From Fervidibacter sinensis (GTDB lineage: Bacteria; Armatimonadota; Fervidibacteria; Fervidibacterales; Fervidibacteraceae), in assembly GCA_032161045.1 (NCBI GenBank), contig JAVHTH010000001.1: a DNA stretch of 64,000 nt. One strand, given 5' to 3'. Below are positions 9,101 through 18,535 of the stretch, piece after piece; the first letter of the stretch is position 1, and every line of letters begins with the position of its first letter. Under the pieces are notes generated by a model. That model saw nothing but the letters and a program-made list of their open reading frames with translations. It made no database searches and was not told the origin of the DNA. Both the position numbers and the translations under genes were made by a program.

Positions 9101-10876
9101 TCACTCCACTCCCATCTTCTTTGCCCAATCGTCAAGGGTTTGCCATTCGCGGATGTGGGTAATTCCCGCTTTGCGGGCAATTGAAAGGAATTTGCGCAAA
9201 AGTTCCGTGCGTTGGTCACCTGTCACCCGGTTGGTGGCAATTTTGACATACCAGATGGGTAATCGGGCAACTTGAACTCGGAAACGAATCTCCTCGCTCT
9301 CAGCAAGCCTTTCCGCTTCATCAAATAACCTTTCGGCAGTGTCAAGAAACTCGTCGTTGTTCAAGTGAGGAACTGTCGGTGGCTCAAAGATGTGAGCGTG
9401 GTAACCTTTCTCCCGGACTTGACGGTGAAGCAATTCCATGTAAGCGCGAATCGCTCCCGCAGCCTTACCGTAGTAACCGTGCAGGAAATCGTTGATGTGC
9501 CGTTGGACATCCGTGTAAGGGTTCCAAAGCAACTTAGCCAACACATATGCCCGCAATGGTGCCATCTCGCCGTTCCCGCCCGGTGAGTAGTTGCCCTGCT
9601 CAAACAAGCCCTTAACACCGTGCTTGACAAAAAATTGCACATTTGCCTGCAACACTTCAAAGTTCGGAAATGGCTGGATGTAGTTGGCGAAATTGGTCGT
9701 GTAGTCCCAAACATAAAGTAGCGGCGCAACAGGCTGCCATGCTTTAATGTCCTCACGGAAACGCCGATTTTCTTCGGACGGACAAGTCTCCAAGGGGTGA
9801 GCGAAACAACACTCAATAGAGCAAAGACGGATGATGACATTCTTGCGCGGTCGCAAAGTTTTCGGTGGCTTGCGGCTGTATTGGTAAGCCAAAGTCTCAA
9901 TGCGGATGTGTGGGAATTCACTCTCAATCGCTTCAGCAATCGTGTTGACGAATTTGATGATTGATGCCGATGGGCTTCCTTCAGCATCGTCAAGGGATTT
10001 GCAATCGGGACATTGACACCAGTTGCCCGTGTCGTTTTGAGAGACATCAATGATGGTCGCATCAGGGTTTTCCCTGATCCATTGCTTCACTCGCTCAATC
10101 GCCATTTTCACTAAGTCAGGATTGGACAAACAACGCTGCACATAACCGCTCACCCGCTTCCCGTTGATCATCGGCCAAAATTCGGGGCGCTGCTCGCAAA
10201 CTTCTCGCGGAATTAGCAAATCAAAACTGTGGACGAATGGATAGAAAACGACGGCGCGACCGCCGTGCTTTTCAGTCAGCCTATAGTGGTGACCGTTAAG
10301 CCGATGGCGGGCGGCGAAGTCAGCCTCTTTTCCCCATTGCAGCATCTCCGTCCAGAAAACCTCACGATACTCCAATGCAGGCACTTGAGTTTCGTTCAAT
10401 TTGGGCAACTCAATTCGTTCCATCTTCGGCACGAACTCAACTTCAGGGGTGAACCAACGGACACCAAGTTTTTCCTCAAGCAGCGCGTAAACCCCGTAGA
10501 GGGTGCCGCGAGGTCTTCCACCTGCGATGACGAGGTAATTGCGGTGAGTTCGCAACACGAACCCATCAGTGCCCAACTTGGCAAAATCAACGCGAATTCG
10601 CAGTTTTCGCAAATGGGCATTGTCGCCAAGCAAGATTTCGTTTTCGGTCATCGGTTCTTTGTCTGTCACAATGGGCAATTTGGCGCCACCGATTCGTTCC
10701 AAATAGCGCTGCAATTCCTCGGCAGCATAATGTTCCGACGGAATTGCATCTGTGGGGATGACGATGCGGTAATTGCTTTTGCCGTTTTCCGCCAACACCA
10801 CTTGACCCATAGCCATCCCTCCTGCCACTTTTGTCAACACTACAATCACCGTCAAAGTAACTTGCCACTTTCTCAC
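9101..10876 (-). CDS. secreted DUF4838 protein (alpha-glucuronidase-like N-terminal domain)
   Basis: This 591-residue exported protein has an N-terminal signal peptide (about residues 1-24: basic start, hydrophobic core, cleavage near AMGQV). Residues ~30-150 resemble the small domain that precedes the barrel in GH67 alpha-glucuronidases (YAAEELQRYLERIGG). This is followed by the DUF4838 barrel-like region, containing a Cys-rich patch (WCQCPDCKSLDD near residue 290) and DYTTNFANY. The GTG start follows AAGGAGGT. These proteins occur in polysaccharide-degrading bacteria but have no proven activity. It converges with the creatininase gene; the 134-base gap between them has weak inverted repeats only. 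Confidence 0.8.
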   Translation of the reverse strand: MRKWQVTLTVIVVLTKVAGGMAMGQVVLAENGKSNYRIVIPTDAIPSEHYAAEELQRYLERIGGAKLPIVTDKEPMTENEILLGDNAHLRKLRIRVDFAKLGTDGFVLRTHRNYLVIAGGRPRGTLYGVYALLEEKLGVRWFTPEVEFVPKMERIELPKLNETQVPALEYREVFWTEMLQWGKEADFAARHRLNGHHYRLTEKHGGRAVVFYPFVHSFDLLIPREVCEQRPEFWPMINGKRVSGYVQRCLSNPDLVKMAIERVKQWIRENPDATIIDVSQNDTGNWCQCPDCKSLDDAEGSPSASIIKFVNTIAEAIESEFPHIRIETLAYQYSRKPPKTLRPRKNVIIRLCSIECCFAHPLETCPSEENRRFREDIKAWQPVAPLLYVWDYTTNFANYIQPFPNFEVLQANVQFFVKHGVKGLFEQGNYSPGGNGEMAPLRAYVLAKLLWNPYTDVQRHINDFLHGYYGKAAGAIRAYMELLHRQVREKGYHAHIFEPPTVPHLNNDEFLDTAERLFDEAERLAESEEIRFRVQVARLPIWYVKIATNRVTGDQRTELLRKFLSIARKAGITHIREWQTLDDWAKKMGVE

Positions 10877-11010
10877 GCCGAGCCACCTCCTTCAGGAACA
10901 AAACTCAACACTGTAAATTTTGCTGGCGACGAGTTTCTTTGTGAACTCACATTGAGGTTTTGTGCGGAGTAACGACGAGGTTACAGGGAATTTGCTCGGT
11001 CTGCACAGCA

Positions 11011-11832
11011 TCAAGGGGCAAGGGCAAATTTCGCCGTGACATATACTCCCTTTGGTGAGACGGTGACTGTTTGCAGTTGAACCTGAAGGGGGGCAAGGTC
11101 AAAACGAATGAGGGGGTTAAGTTGCTTGACACGCTCTTGAAGCCATCCAGCCGGCAAGGGCACGATTTCAGCAACGGTGGCTCGGACAAGTCTCCAGTGA
11201 ATTTCGTTGTCAACGGGAAACAACTCTGCGATGGCTTCAAAGGGAACATAGACAATAGGGACACCCGCTAACTCAACTCGCCACTTGCCTTCAAATTCAA
11301 CAACTCCGCTTCTCAACCAAACCCTTGCGTCTTTAATCCCATACTTCGTCGCGTGGTCAGTGAGGTAACGCTGAATTGAACTGGCAGTGATGAACCCTGA
11401 CAAACTCCCAGAAGCCGCCGAGACGAGGACGAGTCGCCTTTCACGGAGCGAACTTTTCATGTCAAAACGGACAGTTTTTGCCTGTGCCTGAAGTTCGGAA
11501 ATTGCCAAACCTTCATAATTTGCGTCGCGGAGCAGTAAAAGAACTTCTCCCACTTTGCCTTCCTTGCTCGGTTTGTCCGTGAACCGGATGGGCAGCATTT
11601 CAAGCAACTCGCCACCTGAAAACGACAAACCCTCAATCTTGACCGTCATCTTCCTGAATTTTCCCTGCAAAGTCGGGAAACCGGGTGAACCCTCAAGTTC
11701 AACATCAATGCTTCTTGCCGATAGCGATTGTCTCATTGCCTTCTCAAGTTCACGCTCAACCCTGTCGGGAGTTACTTGGGTGAAAAAGAGCAGGAGCAAA
11801 ATCGCGATACCAGCCGCAACCTTCTCCATCAT
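11011..11832 (-). CDS. DUF2993/LmeA-like membrane-anchored lipid-binding protein
   Basis: This 273-residue protein has an N-terminal hydrophobic segment (VAAGIAILLLLFFTQV, residues ~5-20) followed by VERELEKAMRQSL and a beta-rich body. That architecture is typical of DUF2993 (LmeA-type phospholipid-binding, BPI-like fold) proteins. It probably sits outside the cytoplasmic membrane. The ATG is preceded by GGAGGG. The family match rests on overall pattern rather than catalytic residues, so the assignment is moderate. Confidence 0.6.
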   Translation of the reverse strand: MMEKVAAGIAILLLLFFTQVTPDRVERELEKAMRQSLSARSIDVELEGSPGFPTLQGKFRKMTVKIEGLSFSGGELLEMLPIRFTDKPSKEGKVGEVLLLLRDANYEGLAISELQAQAKTVRFDMKSSLRERRLVLVSAASGSLSGFITASSIQRYLTDHATKYGIKDARVWLRSGVVEFEGKWRVELAGVPIVYVPFEAIAELFPVDNEIHWRLVRATVAEIVPLPAGWLQERVKQLNPLIRFDLAPLQVQLQTVTVSPKGVYVTAKFALAP

Positions 11833-11950
11833 TTGTCGCCCTCCGAAATTTCACTTGCAGTTACCTGCGTGGGCGAGTTGCTTTCGGAAGGTGAAAAAGG
11901 AGCGTTCCGAAAACGCGCCCGTCCCCACACCGTTGAAACTCTCTTGCAAC

Positions 11951-12469
11951 TCACAAACTTTTGCTCCCCCGCTCCAAAATGATTTTACCTGTCCGGACAA
12001 CCTCGCGGATCCCAAAGGGACGAAGCAGTTCAATCAAGGCGTCAATTTTGTCGGAACTGCCCGTGATTTCAACGGTCATGGTATCGGCGCCGACATCAAC
12101 GATTGATGCACGGAAAATCTCAACGAGTTGAATGACATGGGGACGCTGCTCAAGTTCGCAATTTACCTTGACGAGAGCCAATTCTCGCTCAACGACATCC
12201 TCGCCTGTGTGGTCCTGAACCTTGATGACATCAATCAGTTTGTTGAGTTGCTTCGTGATTTGCTCAATGGTGTCATCGTCACCGCCAACAACGATTGTCA
12301 TGCGAGAGGTTTTAGGGTCATCGGTGATATTGACCGCAAGGCTTTCAATGTTGAACCCTCTCCTTGCGAACAAGCCAGCAACCCGAGCCAAAACACCGGG
12401 ACGGTTCTCAACCAAAACCGAAAGAGTGTGCAACCGGTAACCTTGTTTGCGACCGTTATCTGACGGCAT
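11951..12469 (-). CDS. ilvN: acetolactate synthase small (regulatory) subunit
   Basis: This 172-residue regulatory subunit of acetohydroxyacid synthase belongs to branched-chain amino acid synthesis. An ACT domain at about residues 10-85 contains the diagnostic VENRPGVLARVAGLFARRG and FNIESLAV, and the C-terminal domain ends in RTGKI. I chose the ATG at 12469 because it follows AAGGAGGG; the open frame extends 47 codons further upstream without a ribosome site. The catalytic subunit ilvB is not adjacent in this window. The gene is divergent from hisD across 141 bases. Confidence 0.93.
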   Translation of the reverse strand: MPSDNGRKQGYRLHTLSVLVENRPGVLARVAGLFARRGFNIESLAVNITDDPKTSRMTIVVGGDDDTIEQITKQLNKLIDVIKVQDHTGEDVVERELALVKVNCELEQRPHVIQLVEIFRASIVDVGADTMTVEITGSSDKIDALIELLRPFGIREVVRTGKIILERGSKSL

Positions 12470-12610
12470 CTTGCCAAATCCCTCCTTGAGCACACAGTGC
12501 TGAAAAATTGGGGCACAAACCATTTTAGCACCATTTGCCCCCCAGTTATCGCAAACTTTTATGGCGTGAGTTGAGGATTTTCGCTGAGTTCTTGTGTGAG
12601 GTGATTTCAT

Positions 12611-13936
12611 GTGGCGAAGCGTGGAACTACTGAACTCGGGATCAAAATTTTGTCAACCCGCAAGCACGGGTTGGACTTCGTCCGCCAAGAATTGAAACGA
12701 ACGACCTTTGACCCTATCGCGATGGCGGAAATTGAAGAGAAGGTGCGTGGGATTATCTCTGCCGTCCGACAACGAGGCGACGACGCCCTCGTTGAGATTG
12801 AGCGACAAGTTGGTTGGAAGGATTGTTCGGTTGAGCGGCTCAAAGTCACCGAGGAGGAAATGGACGCCGCTTATGCGTCAGTCCCGCCATCGCTTCTTGA
12901 AGCCCTTTGTCTTGCCCGCGACCGACTTGAAAGGTTCCACCAAAAGCAGTTGCCGCGTTCATGGTTCGTTTGGGAGAACGGTTCAATCTTCGGTGAAACC
13001 TTCAACCCAATTGAGCGTGTTGGCATTTATGTTCCCGGTGGGCTGGCTGCTTATCCCTCAACAGTTTTGCATGTCGCTGTCCCAGCAAAAGTTGCGGGCG
13101 TTAAGGAGTTGTATGTCGTTACGCCACCGGACAAAGAAGGCAAAGTTCACCCGCTGGTTTTGGCGGCGGCTCAATTGGTTGGCGTTAACGCCGTCTTCCG
13201 AGTTGGTGGTGCTCACGCAATTGCTGCTCTCGCTTTCGGAACTCAAACAATTCCGAAGGTTGACAAAATTGCTGGTCCGAGCGGAATTTATCCCGTAGTC
13301 GCGAAGCGACTGCTTTACGGCGTTGTTGGAATTGACTTGTTGCCGGGACCAAGTGAAGTGGCGGTTATTGCCGATGAAACCGCACCGCCAGATTGGGTTG
13401 CCCTTGAGTTGCTCGCCCAAGCGGAACATGGTCCAGATTCGGTTGCGGTTTTGTTCACGCCTTCAGAAAAGTTGCTAAAAGAAACCGCCGAAAGTCTCAC
13501 CCGTTTTCTTCTCACATCGCGGCGACGGAAATACCTTGAGCCGGCGTTGAAAAATTACGGCGCATTAGTTCTGACGAGAGATATGGATGAAGCCATCATG
13601 TTGGCGAACGAACTTGCTTATGAACATGTGGCTTTGATGGTTGCTGAGCCGATGCGCTTGGTTGGCAAATTGCGCTATGCCGGTGCGATCTTTTTGGGGT
13701 CACAAACTACTGTTGCGTTCGGAGATTACTTGGCTGGTCCAAGCCATGTCTTGCCAACGGCTGGGACTGCCCGGTTCTCGTCGGGTTTGAGCGTTACGGA
13801 TTTCATGGTCAGGTCGTCTTTAGTTGGGCTTTCTGAGGAACAAGCGAAACTTTTAGCCAATGCTGCTGCAGTGTTGGCTGATGCTGAAGGCTTGCCCGCT
13901 CACGCTAAAGCCTTAAGGGTTCGTCGGAAAAAGTGA
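12611..13936 (+). CDS. hisD: histidinol dehydrogenase
   Basis: This 441-residue enzyme catalyses the last two oxidations of histidine synthesis (histidinol to histidine, two NAD). Family signatures are all present: YVPGGLAAYPSTVLH, RVGGAHAIAALAFGT, VDKIAGPSG, GPSEVAVIADETA, QAEHGPDS for the zinc site, and GPSHVLPTAGTAR. The start is a GTG preceded by GAGGTG; an overlapping ATG two bases earlier is out of frame. Other his genes are absent here; a HAD phosphatase gene lies next downstream. Confidence 0.95.
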   Translation: MAKRGTTELGIKILSTRKHGLDFVRQELKRTTFDPIAMAEIEEKVRGIISAVRQRGDDALVEIERQVGWKDCSVERLKVTEEEMDAAYASVPPSLLEALCLARDRLERFHQKQLPRSWFVWENGSIFGETFNPIERVGIYVPGGLAAYPSTVLHVAVPAKVAGVKELYVVTPPDKEGKVHPLVLAAAQLVGVNAVFRVGGAHAIAALAFGTQTIPKVDKIAGPSGIYPVVAKRLLYGVVGIDLLPGPSEVAVIADETAPPDWVALELLAQAEHGPDSVAVLFTPSEKLLKETAESLTRFLLTSRRRKYLEPALKNYGALVLTRDMDEAIMLANELAYEHVALMVAEPMRLVGKLRYAGAIFLGSQTTVAFGDYLAGPSHVLPTAGTARFSSGLSVTDFMVRSSLVGLSEEQAKLLANAAAVLADAEGLPAHAKALRVRRKK

Positions 13937-14036
13937 GGTAAACTACGAACCGATTCAAAACCAACCGCGCTTTTGTGTTGCGTTTTCGGCACTGTTGCGT
14001 CATCTTGTTGAGGGCAATTATGGAGGGTGTCTGGAA

Positions 14037-15071
14037 ATGAGTTCTGTGTTCGCCTCCCGAATGGAAGGGACATTGATGGTTCGGCAAGAACTACTGGATT
14101 TGCTTCCGAAAGTTGAAGCGCTGATTTTTGACATTGATGGCGTGCTCGTTGACGCTTCCGAAAGTTACAGGTTAGCCGTCTGCGAAGCCGTCCGTTTCTT
14201 TGTCCAAAATGAACTTGGCTGGGTTGTGGACGCATCGCCTTTGACTCCCGACGAGGTTGATTTGTTCAAAAGGGCAGGCGGCTTCAACAACGATTGGGAC
14301 TTGACCCAAGCAGCAGCCCTGTTTCTGCTTTTCAAAAGCCTAAAACACGGTGTCAGGCGGGTTAGCACGCTTAAGAGGCTTCGCCCCTCGTTGGAAGAGT
14401 TTCTCGCTGAGGTTTCAGCGGAAGGCGGAGGTTTACCTAATGCAGAAAAAGTGGTCATTGACAAACTTGAGTTGAGGCAACGCCGCGATTTGGCTCGGTT
14501 GTGGAAGCGGCGCTTACTTGTCCAATTGGCTCAAGAGTTTTACGCCGGTCGCAAATGGTGCGCCCGGCTGTTCGGGTTTGAACCGCAATATGTTGGCATT
14601 GAGGCTGGTTTCTTGGAACGAGAGCGAACTTTGATTGATCTTTCGTTGTTGCCCAAAGACATGAAATTGGGCATCTTGACAGGGAGGGCTAAGCGGGAAA
14701 CGAGGCTGGCGTTGGAGCGAGTAGGTTTGCTGCCCATCATCCCCGAAGAATTTTGGGTGACCGATGACGACCCGATTCGGAAACCTGACCCAAAGGCTTT
14801 GACAGTTTTGATGGAAAAGTTGGGGGCAAATTGCGCCATCTATGTCGGCGACACAATTGATGACCTGCAAATGGTCAACGATTACAAGGCTAACATGGAT
14901 TTGAATGCCCCAAAAGTTTGGGCGTGCATGACCTTGACTGGACCGAACGGTGAGAAGAACCGAGGATTTTTCCTTGAGCAAGGCGCTGATATAATTGCAA
15001 CGGACATCAACGCACTGCTCGGCTATCTGAAGTATGTTCGCGAAAGGTTGGCTGATAGAAGCGGCAAATGA
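14037..15071 (+). CDS. HAD-superfamily phosphatase
   Basis: This 344-residue HAD hydrolase has the nucleophile motif FDIDGVLVDAS (Asp32, Asp34), a long helical cap of about 150 residues, LTGRAKRET (motif II Thr), KPDPKAL (motif III Lys) and GDTIDDLQM (motif IV acids). The ATG at 14037 is 10 bases after GGAGG. Similar HAD proteins (the TIGR01548-type group, as I recall it) are linked with histidine-synthesis genes in some genomes. Position right after hisD makes a histidinol-phosphate phosphatase role possible, but that is inference. Confidence 0.8.
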   Translation: MSSVFASRMEGTLMVRQELLDLLPKVEALIFDIDGVLVDASESYRLAVCEAVRFFVQNELGWVVDASPLTPDEVDLFKRAGGFNNDWDLTQAAALFLLFKSLKHGVRRVSTLKRLRPSLEEFLAEVSAEGGGLPNAEKVVIDKLELRQRRDLARLWKRRLLVQLAQEFYAGRKWCARLFGFEPQYVGIEAGFLERERTLIDLSLLPKDMKLGILTGRAKRETRLALERVGLLPIIPEEFWVTDDDPIRKPDPKALTVLMEKLGANCAIYVGDTIDDLQMVNDYKANMDLNAPKVWACMTLTGPNGEKNRGFFLEQGADIIATDINALLGYLKYVRERLADRSGK

Positions 15072-15112
15072 GGGAGCGGGCGAAATTCCCGCCGAAGGTG
15101 AGGTGAACTCAA

Positions 15113-15976
15113 GTGAGTAGACCGGAGTTGCTGGTCATCACAGGTATGTCAGGGGCAGGAAAAACTCTTGCCTTACATGCGTTGGAAGACGCAGGTTACT
15201 TCTGCATTGACAACCTTCCACCGAGACTGCTCCCGATATTGGTTGACCTGTGTGCCCAATCAAGGCAACCAATATCAAAGGTCGCTTTAGTTGCCGATGT
15301 CCGAGGTGGGGAGTTTTTCCGGGACTTGACAGAATCTATCAACCGCTTGCGGAACGAAGGCTACAATGTCCGAATCTTCTTTTTGGAAGCCAACGACGAT
15401 GTTTTGGTGCAACGATACAAAGAGACCCGCCGCCGCCATCCCCTGTCCATTAACGGACGCGACTTGTTGCAGGCAATTCAAGCGGAACGGGAGCAGTTGG
15501 CTGAAATTCGCGCACTCGCCAACGAGGTCATTGATACTTCAGGCTTAACGCCTCAGCAATTGAGGGACGAAATATTGAGAAGGCTTCAGTTGGGTGACGG
15601 AGCAGTGATGCAAGTTAAGGTTGTCTCCTTCGGGTTCAAATATGGTGTGCCTGTTGACGCCGATTTGGTTTTTGATGTCCGATTCTTGCAAAACCCCAAT
15701 TACGAACCCGAACTTCGCCACTTGAACGGGCGGGACGAACGGGTTAAGGAGTTCGTTCTGAAGCATGCAGAGACTCAGGAATTCTTAAGCCGCTTGAAAT
15801 CGCTGCTGGAATTCACGCTCCCCCTCTACCGGCGTGAGGGCAAGTCTTACTTGACAATCGCTGTTGGATGCACAGGCGGGAGACACCGCTCCGTCACTTT
15901 GGCGGAAAAAATCGCCGAAATCGTGAGGGAGCAAGGTTACAATTGCACTGTCCTTCACCGCGACATCAACCGGTGA
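15113..15976 (+). CDS. rapZ: RapZ/YvcJ-family RNase adapter, nucleotide-binding protein
   Basis: This 287-residue RapZ family protein has the Walker A motif GMSGAGKT at residues 11-18 and ALEDAGYFCIDNLPP just after. The C-terminal domain carries FGFKYGVP and the signature GCTGGRHRSV. In Escherichia coli RapZ binds the sRNA GlmZ and guides RNase E. In Gram-positive relatives the role is less clear, and nothing here shows a GlmZ-like target. The GTG start follows GGTGAGGTG. It probably shares a transcript with the HAD gene 41 bases upstream. Confidence 0.92.
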   Translation: MSRPELLVITGMSGAGKTLALHALEDAGYFCIDNLPPRLLPILVDLCAQSRQPISKVALVADVRGGEFFRDLTESINRLRNEGYNVRIFFLEANDDVLVQRYKETRRRHPLSINGRDLLQAIQAEREQLAEIRALANEVIDTSGLTPQQLRDEILRRLQLGDGAVMQVKVVSFGFKYGVPVDADLVFDVRFLQNPNYEPELRHLNGRDERVKEFVLKHAETQEFLSRLKSLLEFTLPLYRREGKSYLTIAVGCTGGRHRSVTLAEKIAEIVREQGYNCTVLHRDINR

Positions 15977-15986
15977 ACCGACGAAT

Positions 15987-17159
15987 TTACAGCAAAGGCA
16001 AGATTTCGTCCTGAAGCGGCAGAGTCGTGACTTCCACTCTCCCTTCGTGGATAGCGACATTTATCTCCGTGCGAGTCCCTATTTCCGGACCGTAAACGCC
16101 GGGCTCAATCGTCACTAAAGTTCCCGGGACGATAAGCCTCGTGTCGTGCGTTTCGTAATCGTCCAAGTTAACCCCAAAACCGTGAACTTCTGTGCCTAAA
16201 CTGTGACCGGTTCGGTGGATGAAATCTTCAGCCCGCCCGTGCTCAGCGATGACTTTGCGGGCAACGGCATCCACTTCGTACCCCCTCACTGGCTCACCTT
16301 TTTCAACCCGCTCCTTCAAAAACTCCAACGCCGCATTCCTCGCTTCTTTGACGATTGCAAATTGCTCTTCAAACCTCGGCGGGACAGTGCTTCCCGTGTA
16401 GCCGCACCAAGTTATGTCAGCGTAGATGGCTTTCGGGTTATCGGCAACTTTCGCGAAAATGTCAAGCAAGACGAAATCACCCCAGCCAATTTCCATGGGT
16501 CTTTCCGCTGAGGGGAAGTAATGTGGTGAGACGCTGTTTCCCATCACCGCAACAATTGGGACATGGTCGGTTGCCAATCCCTCTTCGGAGAAACGATGAA
16601 GCAGGAATTCAACCACATCCCACTCGGTAACTTTTTGCCCGTTGACCAACTTCTCGGAAATGAACTCAAAGGCTTCGTCTTTGAGCATCATGAGTTTTTC
16701 CGCCGCTCGGCGGTGCAACTCCAAGCCTTCTTCGTCAACTCGCCCGAAAATCCAGTGAACCAAATCCGCTGACGAGACGATTTGCACGCCGAAACTTTTG
16801 ATCAACTCAAAAGTTCCTGCGTCCATGAAAGAAACCATCGGCAATTCAGCATGGGGCGAATATTCGGCAGCAACGATGCGGAAACCGTTGAGGAGGGATT
16901 TCAAGCCCTCCAACAACTCGTTTCGTGAACCGTAGTCGGTTAGAATTCCCGGCATCCCGGCGAAACAGTTTCTCTCCATGCGGGGGACAAGCCAACGAGG
17001 CTCACCTTCGGCAGGGATCAAGCAAAACCATCGTCTGGTTGGAATTTGATGCAACCCTGCCAACGAGTTAGCAACGGGGTTTCTCCCGCCGAAACCAAAG
17101 AGTAACCATGCTTCCAAGCCGAAGTTTTTTATCGCCTCTTGAATCCGCTGCAAGTCCAT
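15987..17159 (-). CDS. M24-family Xaa-Pro aminopeptidase-like protein
   Basis: This 390-residue pita-bread metallopeptidase has an N-terminal creatinase-like domain up to about residue 140. The catalytic domain shows the dimetal ligands: Asp in LLDIFAK and YADITW, His in HRTGHSLGTEVHG, Glu in IEPGVYGPEIG and Glu in GTRTEINV. It is probably an Xaa-Pro dipeptidase or aminopeptidase for proline-containing peptides. A GAGAGG run precedes the ATG. It ends 10 bases from the convergent rapZ gene. Confidence 0.88.
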   Translation of the reverse strand: MDLQRIQEAIKNFGLEAWLLFGFGGRNPVANSLAGLHQIPTRRWFCLIPAEGEPRWLVPRMERNCFAGMPGILTDYGSRNELLEGLKSLLNGFRIVAAEYSPHAELPMVSFMDAGTFELIKSFGVQIVSSADLVHWIFGRVDEEGLELHRRAAEKLMMLKDEAFEFISEKLVNGQKVTEWDVVEFLLHRFSEEGLATDHVPIVAVMGNSVSPHYFPSAERPMEIGWGDFVLLDIFAKVADNPKAIYADITWCGYTGSTVPPRFEEQFAIVKEARNAALEFLKERVEKGEPVRGYEVDAVARKVIAEHGRAEDFIHRTGHSLGTEVHGFGVNLDDYETHDTRLIVPGTLVTIEPGVYGPEIGTRTEINVAIHEGRVEVTTLPLQDEILPLL

Positions 17160-17212
17160 CCTCTCTCACCGAAGCGATATTTTGAGGCGTTGGCGAGATA
17201 AATGGAGGATGT

Positions 17213-17240
17213 AAGGGTGGGGCTTCAAAACCCCACCCTT
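17213..17240. terminator. inverted repeat between SOD and M24 peptidase genes
   Basis: A 10-bp perfect stem (AAGGGTGGGG and CCCCACCCTT) with an 8-base loop lies just downstream of the SOD stop. A short T-rich tail follows only on the + strand, so as a terminator for the leftward SOD transcript it would be weak. The flank GATGTAAGGG resembles the edge of hairpin repeats seen elsewhere in the window, so it may instead be a dispersed repeat. Confidence 0.45.
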
Positions 17241-17252
17241 TTGTTCTCATCG

Positions 17253-17918
17253 TTACTTGCTGAACTCAACGCCGAATCGCGGAGCGTTCGGCGCGACTTT
17301 GCGGACTGCCTCAAACCTCGCGGCAACATCGTCCCAATCAAGGTTCTTGAAGAAAGTGTCAACATATGCTGCTCGGTTCACGCCGAAGTCAATGATGAAA
17401 GCGTGCTCAAACATATCGCACGCCAAAATCGGTGTCGCGTTCCAAACTGGGAAGGTGTTCTGCTCGTCACCAATGTAAATCATTAGCCGCTCAAAGTCGT
17501 AATCCCAAGCGAGCCATGCCCAACCGCGAGCAGCGATCGCCGTTGCTTTGAACTCTTGCAAGAACCGTTCGTATGAGCCGAAGTCTTTTTCAATTTGCTT
17601 GCGGAGTTCGCCAGTTGGTTCCCCACCCTTGCCGCCCAAGTTGCTGAAGTAAAGTTCGTGGTGCTTAACGCCACCTATAGCGCGGGTGAGTTCAACTTTA
17701 AGTTCCCGAATTTGACTGTATGTGGGGTTGGGTTTCGGTGGGGTCAGTTCTTCAGGGGGCAACTGCTCAAGCAGCGACATGATTTCGTTGAACTTCGCGA
17801 CATAGCCTTGGTAGAGTTTGTAGTGCTCTACCATCGTCTTCTCCGAGATTCCTTCCATCGTATGCAGTGACGGCTTGATCTTCGCCCAATCTTTCGCCTG
17901 CAGTGGTCGGAAAGGCAT
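17253..17918 (-). CDS. superoxide dismutase, Fe/Mn family
   Basis: This 221-residue Fe/Mn superoxide dismutase would dismutate superoxide in the cytoplasm. The probable metal ligands are His32 (EHYKLYQGYV), His87 (KHHELYF), Asp168 and His172 (DMFEH). Compared with classic enzymes the first helix reads HYKLY instead of HYGKHH, and Phe replaces Tyr in the EHAY segment, so it belongs to a divergent branch. WAWLAWD is the usual outer-sphere Trp region. The ATG follows AAGGAGGG. There is no export signal. Whether it uses iron or manganese cannot be decided by eye. Confidence 0.88.
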   Translation of the reverse strand: MPFRPLQAKDWAKIKPSLHTMEGISEKTMVEHYKLYQGYVAKFNEIMSLLEQLPPEELTPPKPNPTYSQIRELKVELTRAIGGVKHHELYFSNLGGKGGEPTGELRKQIEKDFGSYERFLQEFKATAIAARGWAWLAWDYDFERLMIYIGDEQNTFPVWNATPILACDMFEHAFIIDFGVNRAAYVDTFFKNLDWDDVAARFEAVRKVAPNAPRFGVEFSK

Positions 17919-18052
17919 ACGACATCCCTCCTTCAGTTTTCTCTCAAGGCAGCGTCCTCGCCACCTTCACAAAGTTTGAACCACTCCCCCTGCAAAGGTT
18001 ACAACAGGTGCTAACATTTTCGTGGCACAAGAGCAACAGGAGGTGCAGCAAA

Positions 18053-18535
18053 GTGAAGGTTAAGGAAACGAGTTTGCCCGGGGTCGGCAAAAAGTTCGCT
18101 ATCTCCCTTCAATCTGGCGACGAACTTGTTGTCATCGTCCATGTGACTGGTGAACGGGAATTGTTTTTGTTTCGGCGAGGCGCAGATGAACCTTGTGCAG
18201 AGATTTCTTTGACCGATTCTGAAGCGAGAGAAGTGGCTATGATTTTGGGCGGTGCTGCTTATGAACCGACACCTTTGCATCAAGCGGAGTTGGTGCTTCG
18301 CGGATTGGTGCTTGACTGGTTGACAGTTGCTGAAGGTTCACCTCTTTCCTCTCACACAATCGCGGAGTTGCAAATTCGCAAGCGAACCGGCGTTTCAGTG
18401 ATTGCAATCAAACGGGGCGAAAAAATCATCCCAAATCCAGACCCAAATGAGAGGTTGGAGGCGGGGGACCTGCTCTTGCTTGTTGGAACTGGCGAGCAAA
18501 TGAGAAGGTTTCAAGAAACTTTCGGGGTGGCTTGA
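18053..18535 (+). CDS. KhtT-like regulatory subunit of K+/H+ antiporter (TrkA-C domain)
   Basis: This 160-residue cytoplasmic protein has an N-terminal half resembling KhtT (VKETSLPGVGKKFAI) and a C-terminal TrkA-C/RCK-type domain (IAELQIRKRTGVSVIAIKRG, then LEAGDLLLLVGTGEQMRRF). In Bacillus, KhtT gates the KhtU K+/H+ antiporter, responding to nucleotides and pH. The GTG at 18053 lies after GGAGG; the longer open frame upstream lacks a site. Its stop overlaps the start of the antiporter gene, consistent with a two-subunit transporter. Confidence 0.88.
   Translation: MKVKETSLPGVGKKFAISLQSGDELVVIVHVTGERELFLFRRGADEPCAEISLTDSEAREVAMILGGAAYEPTPLHQAELVLRGLVLDWLTVAEGSPLSSHTIAELQIRKRTGVSVIAIKRGEKIIPNPDPNERLEAGDLLLLVGTGEQMRRFQETFGVA

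Noticed and set aside
10229..10972. Long antisense frame opposite the DUF4838 gene
   Set aside because: It is a shadow of a well-supported gene and lacks a start site.
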